Assembly: GCA_963920665.1 (NCBI GenBank)
Contig: OY987268.1
Coordinates: 12,588,501 to 12,652,500, forward strand
From: Straminergon stramineum
Lineage: Eukaryota; Streptophyta; Bryopsida; Hypnales; Calliergonaceae
DNA length: 64,000 nt
Direction of reading: 5' to 3'
Shown here in pieces: positions 1 through 12,283 of the stretch (positions within the stretch are counted from its first letter, which is position 1; every line of letters starts with the position of its first letter). The notes under the pieces are model-generated. The model saw only the letters and a program-made list of their open reading frames with translations, was not told the DNA's origin and did not search any database. A program made the translations under genes and the position numbers.

Positions 1-14
1 AAAGTTACATTTAA

Positions 15-937
15 TCCCTAAAGGACCAAGGTGATTTTCCTATCAAAAAACACTCAAAACTGTCATTTCTATTGCAAAGAGAAAAGAACATTAAAAATTG
101 TTCTTTTTTGCATATCCAACCATAAGATCTTATACTTGACTAGTTTATGAATACATGGAAGAAATTTCAGAAACTTTCACCATGCAGATTGCAAGATATA
201 TGCATTTCAAGTGAAAAAAACAAGTTTTTTTGCACCTTGCTTGACTAGATTTTTTGGCTTTGAATCTTTCTAGTTCAAAATTTTTGCATTGCGGATTTTG
301 ATTTTCTACTTATTTATGTTAAGTAGTTGAGTTGAGAATCTACAAAAAAAAATTGGAAAAAAAGCACTTAATTTTCACTAATTGTAAAATTGTTAAGAAG
401 AGGTGGGTTCAAGATTGAAGAAAAAACTAAATTGTTAATTTTATTTAGATGGAATTGAATCACAATAGTCCCAATGGTGAGATTGTTCTAGCAAGTGAAT
501 CTAACCTTGGCTAGCATTTTTTTTAGAAAAATTCCAAAAACTGCATTAAAAAAATGAACTCTACAAGTTATTTTTTCAAGAAGATGCTTAAATTGCCCGA
601 AAAACTAAGATTGATCATAACTTTCTCATTATTAGTCCAAATTGAATGAAACAAAGATTCACATATAGACAAAAATTTAATATTGAAAAAAAAATTGAAA
701 AAAAAATTATTTTGACTTTTTGTGATTTTTTTGTGCCACCCATCGAACTCTATTTTTGCTTATTATGCCATAAATTTTTTTCCCGGCCATCGATTAAAAT
801 AAAAAATATATTTTCACAAAGCTCTTGAAAAAATACACAATCTCAAAAATCCCCCCAAAAAATCACTAAACATTGAGATAGTAGGAACCTGCCTAGACCC
901 AAATTGTCTCCTGAGGGGACAAATGGTCCTTTAGGGG
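15..937. mobile_element. TTAA-flanked non-autonomous DNA transposon, copy 1
   Basis: Flanked on both sides by TTAA (11-14 and 938-941). The ends are inverted: the left end reads TCCCTAAAGGACCA and the right end, reverse-complemented, reads CCCCTAAAGGACCA. TTAA duplication plus CCC...GGG ends is the hallmark of the piggyBac superfamily. The interior is AT-rich without a believable coding frame, so it would be non-autonomous. A diverged long copy lies at 24346-25574. Superfamily assignment is inference from ends only. Confidence 0.55.
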
Positions 938-941
938 TTAA

Positions 942-3289
942 GCAATATAACCAATGTGACCTTTGAATGAGGAAGATGTGTGCACACTTGGGGTTATTCT
1001 TGATTTTAGAAAAGAGATTCATGTTTTGTTGAGTCATCTTTTTAAGATTTGTTAGAACATAAATACAAAAGTAAAAAAAATTATACGTAATGAATAATTC
1101 ACTTAAATAAAATTTCAAAATGATAAATTAATGTCTAGAGTAATCCGAAGCAAGTGAAATAAAAATTAAACAATCTGGAAAAATTGGCATTTTTAGCCAA
1201 ATTTCAATCCACCACTTATCATTTAGTAAGAAGTTTTTCTCTAGGGTAAATCAATGGGGGTACTTCATTGAATAGATGAAGGCCTTTGAGTGGAGTGGTT
1301 CATCTTATTAGTAGTGAAGTTTGTAAATTTTCCATAAATTAATTTTCAAATAACCCCAAAAAATTTGAGGTTAAATTTTTGTAAACTAGCTTAACAACAC
1401 ATAGTTCATTGGTTCAAAAATAGATTGTGTTCCTTGAAAATTTTCAAAAAATTCAAATTTCCAATTTGTTCTAAATGAATTTATTTTATTTTATTTTTTT
1501 ACCAAGAAAATATAGCCAATCAAATGAACATTTAACTCTAAAAATTTGCTTGTGGCTTAAAAGCTTTAATTTAAGTTTAACATTTAATTTAAGGCTTCAA
1601 GCATTAGGAAAATGTTGGTTTGTAAAGACTATAACTTAAAATCCCAAAATCTACAACTAAAAATTGTTTCACAACACCGAGGTTCCATTACTTGTGCACT
1701 TTGGAGCTACAATAGCTCCTCTTTCATTCTTTCATGCTAAAATTAAATTCTTAGATCACCACTATTCATTCCCTAGAAGTTTATATTCTCATATCACTTT
1801 TGATTATAATATCTAAGTGAAAAAATTTGATATTTTAACAACTTAAATTGTTGATTTGTATTACTATAAAGATTAATTTTAACATACAATGAAGAAAATT
1901 TGATATTGTAGACTTATTTGTTTTTAGAATTCCATTATTTCTTCAATGAAATTTGATCTCCAAGAAGTGGTTGGTTTTGAAGTACAAATTTGTGAGTTCC
2001 ATGTGCATATATGATGTAAGGGGACTAAGTACTCCAATACTAGGGAATGGTCACTTCACAAGTTGTAGGTTGTAGGTGGTAAGTGGTAGATTTGAATCTT
2101 GTTTCTTGCTCTTAAGGTCTAAATGAAAGTCAATATAGGCAAATGTAAAGCGTAAAATACATTGTTATACATACCATCTTGTATTGTGGTGGGAATTATT
2201 TTGTTGCCAATAATTTAACATATTTTCAATTCGATGAGGTAAAAATTTAATTAGCTAATAATTTATAAATAACTCTAATAAGTGAGGAACCTAATAGGGA
2301 AGATGACAGTGGTCTTAAAACCATCTTGGATCATTTGTGTGGTCTTTTGGCTAGTCTACCAAGCCTATGATGCTACTACAATAGTGAAGTCACAAAAGGA
2401 TTTGGACATGGATTTTTAATTTGATTACAAATTATTTTATTAGTTGAATAAATTGGAAATAAAATGATTTGCTATGCTTAGTAATGACATTTTGCTAGCA
2501 ATATAAGCACTAAGTTTGACCCAATATTTGACTTGACTATAAGTAGTTAAGTTCTTACATGTCCTAGACTTCATATCCCACATAGTTCATTGTACTTCCT
2601 ATTGACCACTTGTAAAAATTGCTTTCTTTCTCCCCATTTTTTACACAATTCTTTGCATTGCATTGACAAACTATGTGACAAACACATATTCTAATCCATT
2701 TGCAAAATTGAATAGAAGTTGCATTCAAAAATAACTAAAAATTTCTTATTTAATTCATATTGGATGTTGAATTTGTATCTTGGCCTTTAGAACTAATATT
2801 GTAAGGCATTAAAAGTGAAAGCTTTGTACTTATGAATGGATATTTAGGCATGAAGGCATTTTTAACAAATGACATCTCTATGTGCTTGAAAATAAACTAT
2901 CAATGGATGTTATACTCACCATACACTAATGGTTGAGAAAAATCAGTGCTAGCAAGAAGTTAGCCAATAAATTTGCCAAGAAAAGATGGTTGCATTTTGA
3001 AAATGAAGGATGCAAACTAGAAGAAAATTGGTAGGGCTAGACATCAATGGATTCACAAAAAAATTGAAAGATATTTTAATTGCCTCTTTTCAATACTTGG
3101 TGGATTTTATCTCTATATGATAGTTTTTATTGCCTAATACCTAGACAAGGTGAGGACTGGGCATACCCAAGGTGGTCATGATATATAACGAGGAGGGTGT
3201 TGAGTATGTGGCTATCTAGACATTGGAGTTGGGTGGCAAGATATGGCTCCTTACTTGTTACCATTCGCAAGCTACCAATTGGCTACCTC
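942..3289. other. Gene-free AT-rich spacer
   Basis: I see no coding frame of useful length, no RNA gene and no clear terminal repeats in this stretch. It is AT-rich with many homopolymer runs, probably old decayed repeats. Confidence 0.5.
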
Positions 3290-3511
3290 CACTACAAGAA
3301 AAAGGGGTGTTTTAAGTGGGTTTTAAAGTATAGTCCTAGACATAAGATTTTAAGTAATGACCTTTAAGGAGATTTTCAATAAAAATTTACTAGAAATACA
3401 TGTATTTTTAGTAAATTTTTACTGGAAATCTCCTTAAAGGTCATTACTTAAAATCTTACGTCTAGGACAATACTTAAAAACCCACTTAAAACACCCATTT
3501 CTCTTGTAGTT
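3290..3511. mobile_element. CACTA-like palindromic MITE
   Basis: Starts CACTACAAGAAAAAGGGGTG and ends with the near inverted complement (…CACCCATTTCTCTTGTAGTT). Almost the whole 220 bp folds back on itself: the internal block GACCTTTAAGGAGATTTTC is repeated in inverse around 3419-3446. The trinucleotide CTC stands on both sides (3287-3289 and 3512-3514), fitting the 3-bp target duplication of CACTA (En/Spm) elements. CACTAC...GTAG ends are the known signature of that superfamily. No coding capacity. Confidence 0.75.
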
Positions 3512-3924
3512 CTCTTACTCTATTGCTTCTTGTAATCTTGTTGTCGTTGATTTATTGCTTAGCTTGTTCTTGCTCTTAGGGCCTCCTGCCATGTGAGTTG
3601 GGTCGGTAGAAAAAACACTAAAAGACAAGAAGTAAACACTAATTGTCTTGTCGGCCTCAGTGAGCAAAGAAGTTAGATTTCAAGGTTCACTAATGATCGG
3701 TGGACAAGCCCATTGGTGGAGATTGGTCAACTTGATGGGAATCATTACGTGTGGAATTTTCACTTGATCTCTCCCTATTCACCCGGTCCACATGGCACTA
3801 CAATTTCTTTTTTTGACACTATAGCTTCTCTAGAGAACTTTGTAGGCCTAATTCACATGGTAGGAGGCCCTTATCATGATGAGTCTTGATTTGTTGATGT
3901 AGCATCATTGTTGTTGCATTGTTA

Positions 3925-3943
3925 CTTGTTGTTGTTGTTGTTG
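3925..3943. repeat. Short GTT microsatellite
   Basis: About six tandem GTT units in otherwise gene-free sequence between two MITEs (3512-4357). Confidence 0.7.
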
Positions 3944-4357
3944 CCAACCATCATTCAATTGTTGTTCATGATTGTTGAACTATTGCTAAAGTGTTGTTGC
4001 AACTTTTAGAATCTTTTTAATTGCTACAACCTTTATAAAATAAGTTTTGAATTTTTGGAGGAAGATGTATATTTAACCCCTAAACACTCTGATGTCTACT
4101 TTCTAGAGGATGAACAAATTGAAATTCAAGTTTCATCCTCATTACTACTTGATTTGAAATTTCCATTTTAAAATTTATAAAAAAAATATTGGTGATAGCA
4201 TTAGTGAATATAACCGTTTAGATGGAATCTAAAACTCAAAGTCTACAACTTTTTTTTATATCAACTCCAAAATATTCTTTCAAGTAGTACTTTAATGATC
4301 TTTTTAAAATCATCAATTTTAGAGAAATTTTTTTACACTTGAGGATTAAATTCCATT

Positions 4358-4484
4358 CACTACAAGAGAAAGGGGTGTTTTTAGTATAGTCCTAGTAGTA
4401 TAGTCTTTTAAGTAATGACCTTTATGGAGTCTTTTAAGTAAAATTTGACTAAAAACACATGTATTTTCAATAAAATTTTACTTA
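4358..4484. mobile_element. Truncated relative of the CACTA-like MITE
   Basis: Begins CACTACAAGAGAAAGGGGTG and continues with the same blocks as the copy at 3290 (TATAGTCCTAG, TAAGTAATGACCTTTA, ACACATGTATTTT). It breaks off near 4484 without the right inverted end, so it is a truncated copy. Confidence 0.65.
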
Positions 4485-4534
4485 AGTGATTTGATGGCAA
4501 AATAGTAGAGGAGCATGTAGAATATGCTCTTTAA

Positions 4535-7467
4535 CCCCTCATCACCAAAGAGGACTGTAGATTAAAGTTTTTCATTACTCAATTAGGAAAACAACCTATA
4601 GTATATAAAATTTGTTCCAAAGGAGAATGACAAACATGGACTTACATAAATTAGTTGATTCTAATCCAACATATAAGCACAACTTAAGATTTTGAAGTAG
4701 ATTTCCTCACCAACTAGGCCTAATTCCAATTCCATGCTCCCCTCTTAAAGGCCACAAGGATAAAGATGATCCATCTTCCACTTGATTATTTTTACCCTCT
4801 TTTGTTAATCCAACTTAGAATACTTTTCACCAATTGGTTTATTCCTTGTGGCAGCATTACTTTATGCATAACAACCTTTCATTTGGTTTCATATCTTCAC
4901 AACAACTTGGTAGGTATTCTTCTTGTAATTCAAGCTTACGTGACAACTTACCAACTTAGATTCAATTCCTATCTTCTTTTGATATTTGTAAATTTATTTG
5001 CAACTCACTCACTTTAGTAAAATTCCTATCATTCACCCTCAATAAAAAGCTCATTCAATACTTACAACTCAACAAGCTAGCTTCTTATAATTTTCATTGT
5101 CTCTTTTTAACAGTCTTGATTGGTTTATAATTCCAACATGATTTACTCTCAATTTGCACTAATTACTAATTCCATCACTAAGCAGTTAAGAGATCACAAG
5201 GATCAAGATTCTTAACCCCTAAATGACAAGGCAAACATTTTTTGTCCGATGAATGACAAGAAATTCTCCTATGTAGGATAGAAGTGCAACTATTCACCCT
5301 TTGAATTAGGGGTGGAAAGGGAAGATTTTCTACAGTAGTTTGACTTCCAATGAGTATTTTTTATTTTCTTAAAGTAGATGATGCCACGCGGTTCCAAAAT
5401 GGCTGATTTCCACATGCACTAGCCCGACGTTCATGGGTTAACATACACAACAACTTTGACGCTTATAATTTTCCAACTCGAATAAACACTCATTCACACA
5501 TTCAACTTTAATATGTTAACTCAATACAACCAAATCATGCATATCCAATAACACGCTTTTTGGTTATATTGCTTCTCATTTCATCCATACATTAACACTC
5601 CAATTAGGTAAATTCTTTTCCAGTTCATCAACATACAACAATTAACACGACTACAAGGACACACACAATTAGACACACAAAACAATAGATATCACAATTC
5701 TGATTAGGCATAGACTTCTAACACATAACAATTTCTAAATGAACTTAATTCATACACATTCACAATCAAACAACTCACCTACACAACATATCATTTCAAC
5801 AGCTAATTGGACACATGCACAACACAAGACATCTTTGATCAACCAACAAACACAAGATATTCATCTCGCACAATTTCACACATTGAAAACACAATCACAA
5901 AATCCCATTGGCAACTCAACTTCTCTTTATATTTATCATACAACCTATTTGGAGGCTAGACTCACACTAGGCTCTCTCGAGGGTTGCTATTATGTGAGCA
6001 TAGGAGTGTGAGCCCATGAGCCTATAATACTATACACCTATGTTATAGGTTTATATGCCATAGAACATGTCTATGATTATAGGGTATATATATTAGAAAT
6101 ACCCATATTATAGGTGTTTATGATACATACACCTTCTATTGTGTGTGGTATCTATATTATAGGTACCTATAATGTAGGCTCGACCCTCACAAACTCACAT
6201 TCTTGGGCTCACATACTAGCACTGTCAGACTCTCTCAATAGTGGGGCCCGAAAACCAAATTGGAAGACACCTAAATATTTACTTGACACCCATTTGAATT
6301 CAACTTGGAAACAGGAAATTCTCATCCTCTACCATCCTAGTTCACATGATATCCTTATGGAAACTAATTATCTAACTTACTTGGACTTCAATTCTCATTT
6401 GGCTCCAAAATACTAGCCTACTTCACAACCCATAGGCTAGAACGACCACTTTACATCCCAAATTTTCCAATTGGATCTCAATAAAATTCAAAGAAAAAGG
6501 AAGATCCACATTCGACAAGGACCAAAAGTATCCCCGTATAGTTTCAAGTCCAATTCGAAGTACTGTAACTTTTGCATTAGATGTCCAAATTCAATAAAAC
6601 TTGTTGAAAAATTTGCACTCTCTTTTGTAGTTTGTGTGGTAAGATTTTAGATCAATACACAATGTACTGATTTTTTGGAAGCCAATCGAAGTTCACAGGT
6701 TCAATTTGAGTTCACCAAATTGCATTTGATGGTAGCAACTTTAGGGGCTTGCACCTCCTTCATCCAATGTTCATTTTCAATAAAATTTACAGGGTTATGT
6801 TCCCCATGAAGTTTAGTTATTGTAGTAGAAGTTTCATGTCAATCCAAATTGTTTTGAATGTTTGGGAGCAATTCAAAGTTCAAAATCTTGACATTTTTGG
6901 ATTATGGTGCACTTTGGCAGCTTGTTTTTTCTTCATACAATGTTTGTTTCCAATAACAAAATTGCAAAAATTGTGCATACTAGTCTAGTTTGTGTGGCTA
7001 AAATTTCATACCAATTTAAGAAGTTATGAGTGACTAAGAAGCATTTTGGTAGAAGGAGGTTTAGATTTTGATGTGGAAAACTTTTCTTATTGTTTTTTGA
7101 CATTTCAAAGCCACTTTGTAGACACAATGAGTCAATTGAATGAAATTTTCTTTCACCAATGTCTTTGTATATTGGTTTTGAATCACTTTATAGTTAATTT
7201 TTTTTTTCATTTGAGTAGGTTTAGAAATCAAATTTCACCTCCAAATGTGTTTTCCACGAAAATTTCAGCATCTTTTTTCAACACTAAAACATTACAATCT
7301 TGCAATTATCGATGTGGCCAAATGACTCCAAATTTGATTCATGTCATCTACAAAGCATACACTACAAGATAGTGTAGTTGAGATCTACATAACTCACTCA
7401 CATCATATCTATAACACTTAAAAGCAATGATGTTTTTGAACCCATTTAGGCCTTAGGTGATGAGGAG
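4535..7467. mobile_element. Possible large TTAA-flanked element with nested insert
   Basis: Left end TTAA then CCCCTCATCACCAAAG at 4531. Right end at 7468-7471 is TTAA preceded by a sequence whose reverse complement is CTCCTCATCACCTAAG. The two ends match at about 14 of 16 positions and both abut TTAA. No transposase is seen in the 2.9 kb between; the interior is AT-rich and holds the smaller TTAA element at 5216-5437. The pairing of such short ends could be chance. Confidence 0.3.
5216..5437. mobile_element. TTAA-flanked MITE (piggyBac-like family)
   Basis: Preceded by TTAA (5212-5215) and followed by TTAA (5438-5441), with CCCCTAAATGACAAGG at the left end and GACGTTCATGGG at the right end. 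Internally it shares TTTTTTGTC, GATGAATGACAAG and AATTCTCCT with the 303-bp element at 55677-55979, so both belong to one family. No coding capacity. Confidence 0.65.
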
Positions 7468-7876
7468 TTAAGGTGGGTTGGATCTATTAGAGATTAACCT
7501 TGGTGGACATACATGGATCTACATATTTGATCGTCAACCATCACACCTAACAAAAAAAAGTCCAATGACATTGAAAAAACCAGTCTAGACTAAAAAGATT
7601 CTTGATATGATTTGTATGACTAGATGGAGTTCAACTCTAATGTGGATGGAGGTATGTTTGCATATACCACTAAGGATTCTACAAGTATAATGATTTTACT
7701 ATTACGAGATTGTAATAAAATTGTAGAATACAGAAAATTAGATTGGACTTAGGGTTACTACAAGAAACACTTGTACTTGGGAAAACAAACTTTTAGGATA
7801 ATATTTTTTAATCAAAAAAATATTGAAAATTAGGTGTAATATTGAAAGTAATATACTCCCAAATCTCTAGGCCTAA

Positions 7877-8932
7877 GGGTGATTGCAAGAAACACTTGTC
7901 AGTTTCGTTGCGTTTTTTTTTGGAGCGCTATAACTTTTGAATTATGAATCCGATTCCAAAACAAAAAAAATATTTCTAGATATCTTTCTTGTTATTGTAA
8001 TCCTTATTTTTCAAAAAAATTTAAAAATTATTTTATATTTAAAAGTCAATTTTGATAATTTGGCACACTTTGATGTTTAGGGGTTTTTTATACTATTGAG
8101 TGGTTTAAATTAGTGATTTTCAGCTGAAATTTCTATGGTATATTAGTTTAATAGGCATACATGTGCCTACCAAAGGAAATCTAAAAATTCATTATTTTAT
8201 ATCCTCCACGTTTATGCAAATAGGCCTCTCTTGTGAGTGCAATTCTAAACAATAGAGATAGTTTTGAACTCATTTTTTTGCTCAAATCTCATCATCAAAA
8301 AGTCCTCCCAATTTGCCAATTTTTAGTTTTCTTGAAAAAATTTTTTCCTATTTTCTACAAATTAAAATGTCAAAGTATGTATTTTCCATGATATATTTTG
8401 GGACATAGAATTCTAACAAAGAAAATACATACTTTGACATTTTAATTTGTAGAAAATAGGAAAAACAATTTTCAAGAAAACTAAAAATTGGCCATTTGGG
8501 AGGACTTTTTGATGATGAGATTTGAGCAAAAAAATGAGTTCAGAACTATCTCTATTGTTTAGAATTGCGCTCGCAAGAGAGGCCTATTTGCATAAACGTG
8601 GAGGATATAAAATAATGAATTTTTAGATTTCATTTGGTAGGCACATGTATGCCTATTAAACTAATATACCATAGAAATTTCAGCTGAAAATCACTAATTT
8701 AAACCACTCAATAGTATAAAAAACCCCTAAACATCAAAGTGTGCCAAATTATCAAAATTGACTTTTAAATATAAAATAATTTTTAAATTTTTTTGAAAAA
8801 TAAGGATTACAGTAACAAGAAAGATATCTAGAAAAAAAAATTTTGGTTTTGGAATCGGATTCATAATTCAAAAGTTATAGCGCTCCAAAAAAAAACGCAA
8901 CGAAACTGGCAGGTGTTTCTTGCAATCACCCC
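7877..8932. mobile_element. 1.06-kb near-perfect palindrome (foldback element)
   Basis: Two arms of about 510 nt (7877-8386 and 8421-8932) are inverted copies of each other, about 97% identical by eye, separated by a 34-nt loop. The ends read GGGTGATTGCAAGAAACAC and its complement. CTAA occurs directly before the left end and directly after the right end, a possible 4-bp target duplication. No open frame of note lies in the arms. High arm identity suggests recent formation or ongoing correction; a transcript would form a very long hairpin RNA. Confidence 0.85.
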
Positions 8933-9388
8933 TAAAAAAATACTCTCTAAACATTATGCATGCACAAAAAAAATGAAAATGGTTTTTAGGGTGACATATT
9001 GGTGTCCAATCAAGGGTACTTTAAAAAAATTGATAAGTATGAAAAAATTCTCTATTGTGTACTATAGTCTTATCTACCTTTGATATAAATTGGGGATCTC
9101 TTAGAAGTTTAAAACAAAAGTAATGGAAAATGGAAAAAAATTAAGTAAAAAAATATTCAATTGAGTAATAGGTGACAAGAAATAGGACAAATATTTCTTG
9201 CAATTAGCTTTGCAAAAGGTTGTTGTAGCTAAAAATTGTCATTGTGATGAAGCTATTATTGATGAAATTTTTTGTGAAGTTTTGATATTTTTGGGTTACA
9301 AGACAAATAGATCAATCTAAGATAGTTCCATAGTGGAATAGAGAGAGAAATTAAGTCAAATAGTCATGTAAATGTCGAAAGGTTTATT
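8933..9388. other. Gene-free spacer between palindrome and MITE
   Basis: AT-rich sequence with no gene, RNA or repeat boundary that I can support. Confidence 0.5.
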
Positions 9389-9553
9389 CACTAGAAGAAA
9401 ACTATGTTGCAATGAACAAAAGCTAGTTGAAATCGTCTTGTAAACTGTGTTTCCTACAACAGAATTTTTTGAAAATTGTTTTACAGTAAACGCAATTTAC
9501 AAAAAAAAATATAAGCTAGCTTTTGTTGATTGCAATACAATTTTCTTCTAGTG
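9389..9553. mobile_element. MITE with CACTAGAAGAAAA termini
   Basis: Perfect terminal inverted repeats CACTAGAAGAAAA...TTTTCTTCTAGTG, extended by imperfect pairing inside. Flanked on both sides by ATT (9386-9388 and 9554-9556), a 3-bp target duplication as for CACTA-type elements. Same family as 12284-12414. No coding capacity. Confidence 0.8.
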
Positions 9554-10165
9554 ATTTGACAATTGTATGAGAAAGTCGGGATATACAAGAAATAAACAAT
9601 TAAGACAAACTAACAGAGTTAGTTAACTGAGAGTTGGTTATGGGCCAAGACGGAATATAAGGCAAATTGACAATCTTCTCTCTCGGCTCCCAATGTACGT
9701 GTGCTCTCCTTTATCAAATGTACTTGTACAATCCTTCAACCAAAGGTAATTTTGTCTAATTATCTATGTATCGGTATTGCCACGGATTAGCATGATTTGG
9801 AGTTCAAAGCAATTAGCTAGAGATTGGCATTGTCTCTTCTTTTTCTTATAATTGGTTATTAGTCAAGAGTTGGTTCTTGGAAAAGTTTTATATGTAGCTT
9901 AAATCATCCAACATTTTGTGTTAGTTTGTTAAGTAGTCAAATTGCCAGTGATTGGCATTTGTTTTTCTTTTTTTGTTTTGGACTATTAGTTGCTTGAGAA
10001 GACATGTAGACTATGTTATGTTCAATTTTAGTTCATTATGGTGCATTGTTATAACCAAATTTTATTCGTACTTGCTTGTGTCAAATAGTAAAATGATTAA
10101 TCTATTAAGTGTGTGGTTTTGTAGTTGGATGTCAAATTTTCAATGTGTGAGATTGTTGTTGTTAA

Positions 10166-10561
10166 GGGAGCTGACCCATTTCTGACTACTTAAGCAGATA
10201 CACATACTACAAGGGAGGTTTCAACAGTGGGGAAATTTTTCCCATGAGCAGAAATAGAATTCATAAGGTTTCCATAATTTTTCAGATTTTTTTCCTCGCA
10301 AAATAATTACTACGAATTTTTAAGCTCAAGATTTTGTTCTACCCATATTGGCCATATAGACCTTCCTCTTTTTGACCAAGGGCTGATTGCAAAATCCAAG
10401 AAGGGTTGGGTCCAAATTTGAGAGTCTTGTAGCCAATTATAATGCACCACAAACTGCCCGGGAACTATGCCAACATTAATTGTTGCTAATCACCTGCTGA
10501 TTGAAATTACTCCACCCTATGTTGCCAGAGTGGGTCTGTGATTAGTAAGGGGTCGGCTCCC
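10166..10561. mobile_element. MITE-like element with GGGAGCTGACCC termini
   Basis: The left end GGGAGCTGACCC and the right end GGGTCGGCTCCC are inverted relatives about 400 bp apart. The interior shares blocks with 11570-11990 (AACCCATTTC/ACCCATTTC, TTTTTTCCTC, AAAATTTTTCCC-like), which looks like a more diverged copy. Flanks are TTAA on the left and TTAT on the right. No coding frame. Confidence 0.45.
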
Positions 10562-11097
10562 TTATAGTCAAATCAGTTGTGAGCAAATCTTTGAACAAGA
10601 AGTTAAGCCAGGGATTGGTTGTGCAGATTCTTAATAAATTGTATTTGAATAATTATAGTTTTTGAAGTCAATTAGTTTGTTAATATATTTTCTAGTTACG
10701 ATGATATGTTCACACCTGGTGTTCAGTGACAACAATTGTAAAATTATAATACTTTTGACAAACAACAAATAGGTGCAAACATGTGTTAGAGTCAATTTGG
10801 CATTAGTTCAGCATAGTTATGGTCATCTAAAATTATATATAATTTAGATCTAGGGCATCTGTAGCCTTTTCCTCTCCAAAGTCCCCATCGGAAAAATTCT
10901 TCCCAAAATCATGGAGAATAAAGTAAACTATAATACCAAAGTCATTTGACCATCTCTATTGAAAAAATTAATTTGTTGGCAAATAGAAGGGTAAGCTTCA
11001 TTGGCATTTGTGAAATTGAAGGGTGGAGACATCATTTTTATAATAAAATCCATTGTCCATTATGAACCCTCAAAGGCTATGGGATAATTTGATGATG

Positions 11098-11553
11098 AGA
11101 GCTTGACTACTCATTGACAAAACATAGGAATTATGTGTGAAGTAGAATTTCAAAACTTATTTAGGCATAGTAGAATAGCTTTTGTTTTTTAAAAATTGTG
11201 AACTCAAAAAAGTTTAAAAATGAAGAAAAATTTCATCTCCAAAATATATTTGATATTTCAAGCCTCCAATCAAAAGTTATGGACAAAATTTGGATTAGAT
11301 GTTTGAAAATGTCAAAGAAAATGTCCCTTCCAACCCTTCTCTGAAATTTGTTCATAACTTTTGATTGGAGGCTTGAAATATCAAATGGATTTTTGGAGAT
11401 GAAATTTAACTTGATTTTCAAACTTTTCTTAGTTCAAAGTTTAAAAAAAAAGTTATTTTACTATGCCTAAATGATGTTTGAAATTTTACTTCAAAAGTCA
11501 AACACAATTCTGACTTGCTTTTGACTTAACTATGAGCAGTTGAGTTCTTACTA
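11098..11553. mobile_element. Hairpin element, family with TAGGCATAGTAGAATA arm
   Basis: Long inverted repeat. TTTAGGCATAGTAGAAT near 11160 pairs with TTTTACTATGCCTAAA near 11471, and CATAACTTTTGATTGGAGG near 11350 pairs with its complement near 11265. The pairing seems to continue outward to about 11098 and 11553. A related copy lies at 53609-53950. There is no coding capacity; a short minus-strand open frame here is a by-product of the hairpin. Confidence 0.6.
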
Positions 11554-11566
11554 TCTCTAATTTATG

Positions 11567-11990
11567 TAGAAGTTTTCAACCCATTTCCAACCACTCAAGG
11601 AATGGAACATAGCTGCAAGAAGGGTTTGGGAAGGGAAAAAAATTCCCAATGCAATGAAATAGATTTAAGAAGGATTTGAAATTATTTTACAATTTTTTCC
11701 TCAAAAACGAAATAACCTTGAATTTTTTTATGAAGATTCCGTTAAAATTAGTCTTGTTATAAAGGTCATTCTAATTCCAACTATAGGTTAGTTATAAAAT
11801 CCATGTAAGTGATAATTGTGACATTAAATGTATATGTGATCATTCTATGCTTTTAATGTACAATTCTTAGACATTTTTGTTGTTCAAGGTGGTCTTGCTC
11901 TAAGTGAGCTATCACCATAAGCAGAGTTGATTGGAAATAGATCAACCTAGACTCTGAAAATGTGGGGGGGTCGAGAAAGGGTTGGCTACC
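11567..11990. repeat. Diverged copy of the 10166-10561 element
   Basis: Shares in the same order several blocks with 10166-10561: CAACCCATTTC, a run resembling GGGAAATTTTTCCC, ATTTTTTCCTCAAAA, and a right end GGGTTGGCTACCTTA resembling GGGTCGGCTCCCTTA. Boundaries are approximate. Confidence 0.35.
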
Positions 11991-12283
11991 TTATTCCACA
12001 TGGGTTGTTTTACCTACTCCCACTTCATATGTATATAAAGAGCTTGTTTTCACCTCTCTTATTACAAGTAATTAGTCATTTCTAGCTAGAGCAAGTGATG
12101 TAGTTCATAATATTCTCTTCGGTAGTATTATGTAATTGCCCACTTTGCCTTACATTAAATAAGAGTGATTTTAGCGCATAGGAATCTACAAATCGAAGGA
12201 TTGAAACTTTTGTAACAACAACCTGCAATGTCAAAGAGCAATGAATAGTTCTAAAGTTCTCTCTAGTTAACATCACTTGTAAC

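Noticed and set aside
12000..12120. TATATAAAG followed by leader-like sequence as an LTR
   Set aside because: No TG...CA ends, no second LTR, no primer-binding site seen.
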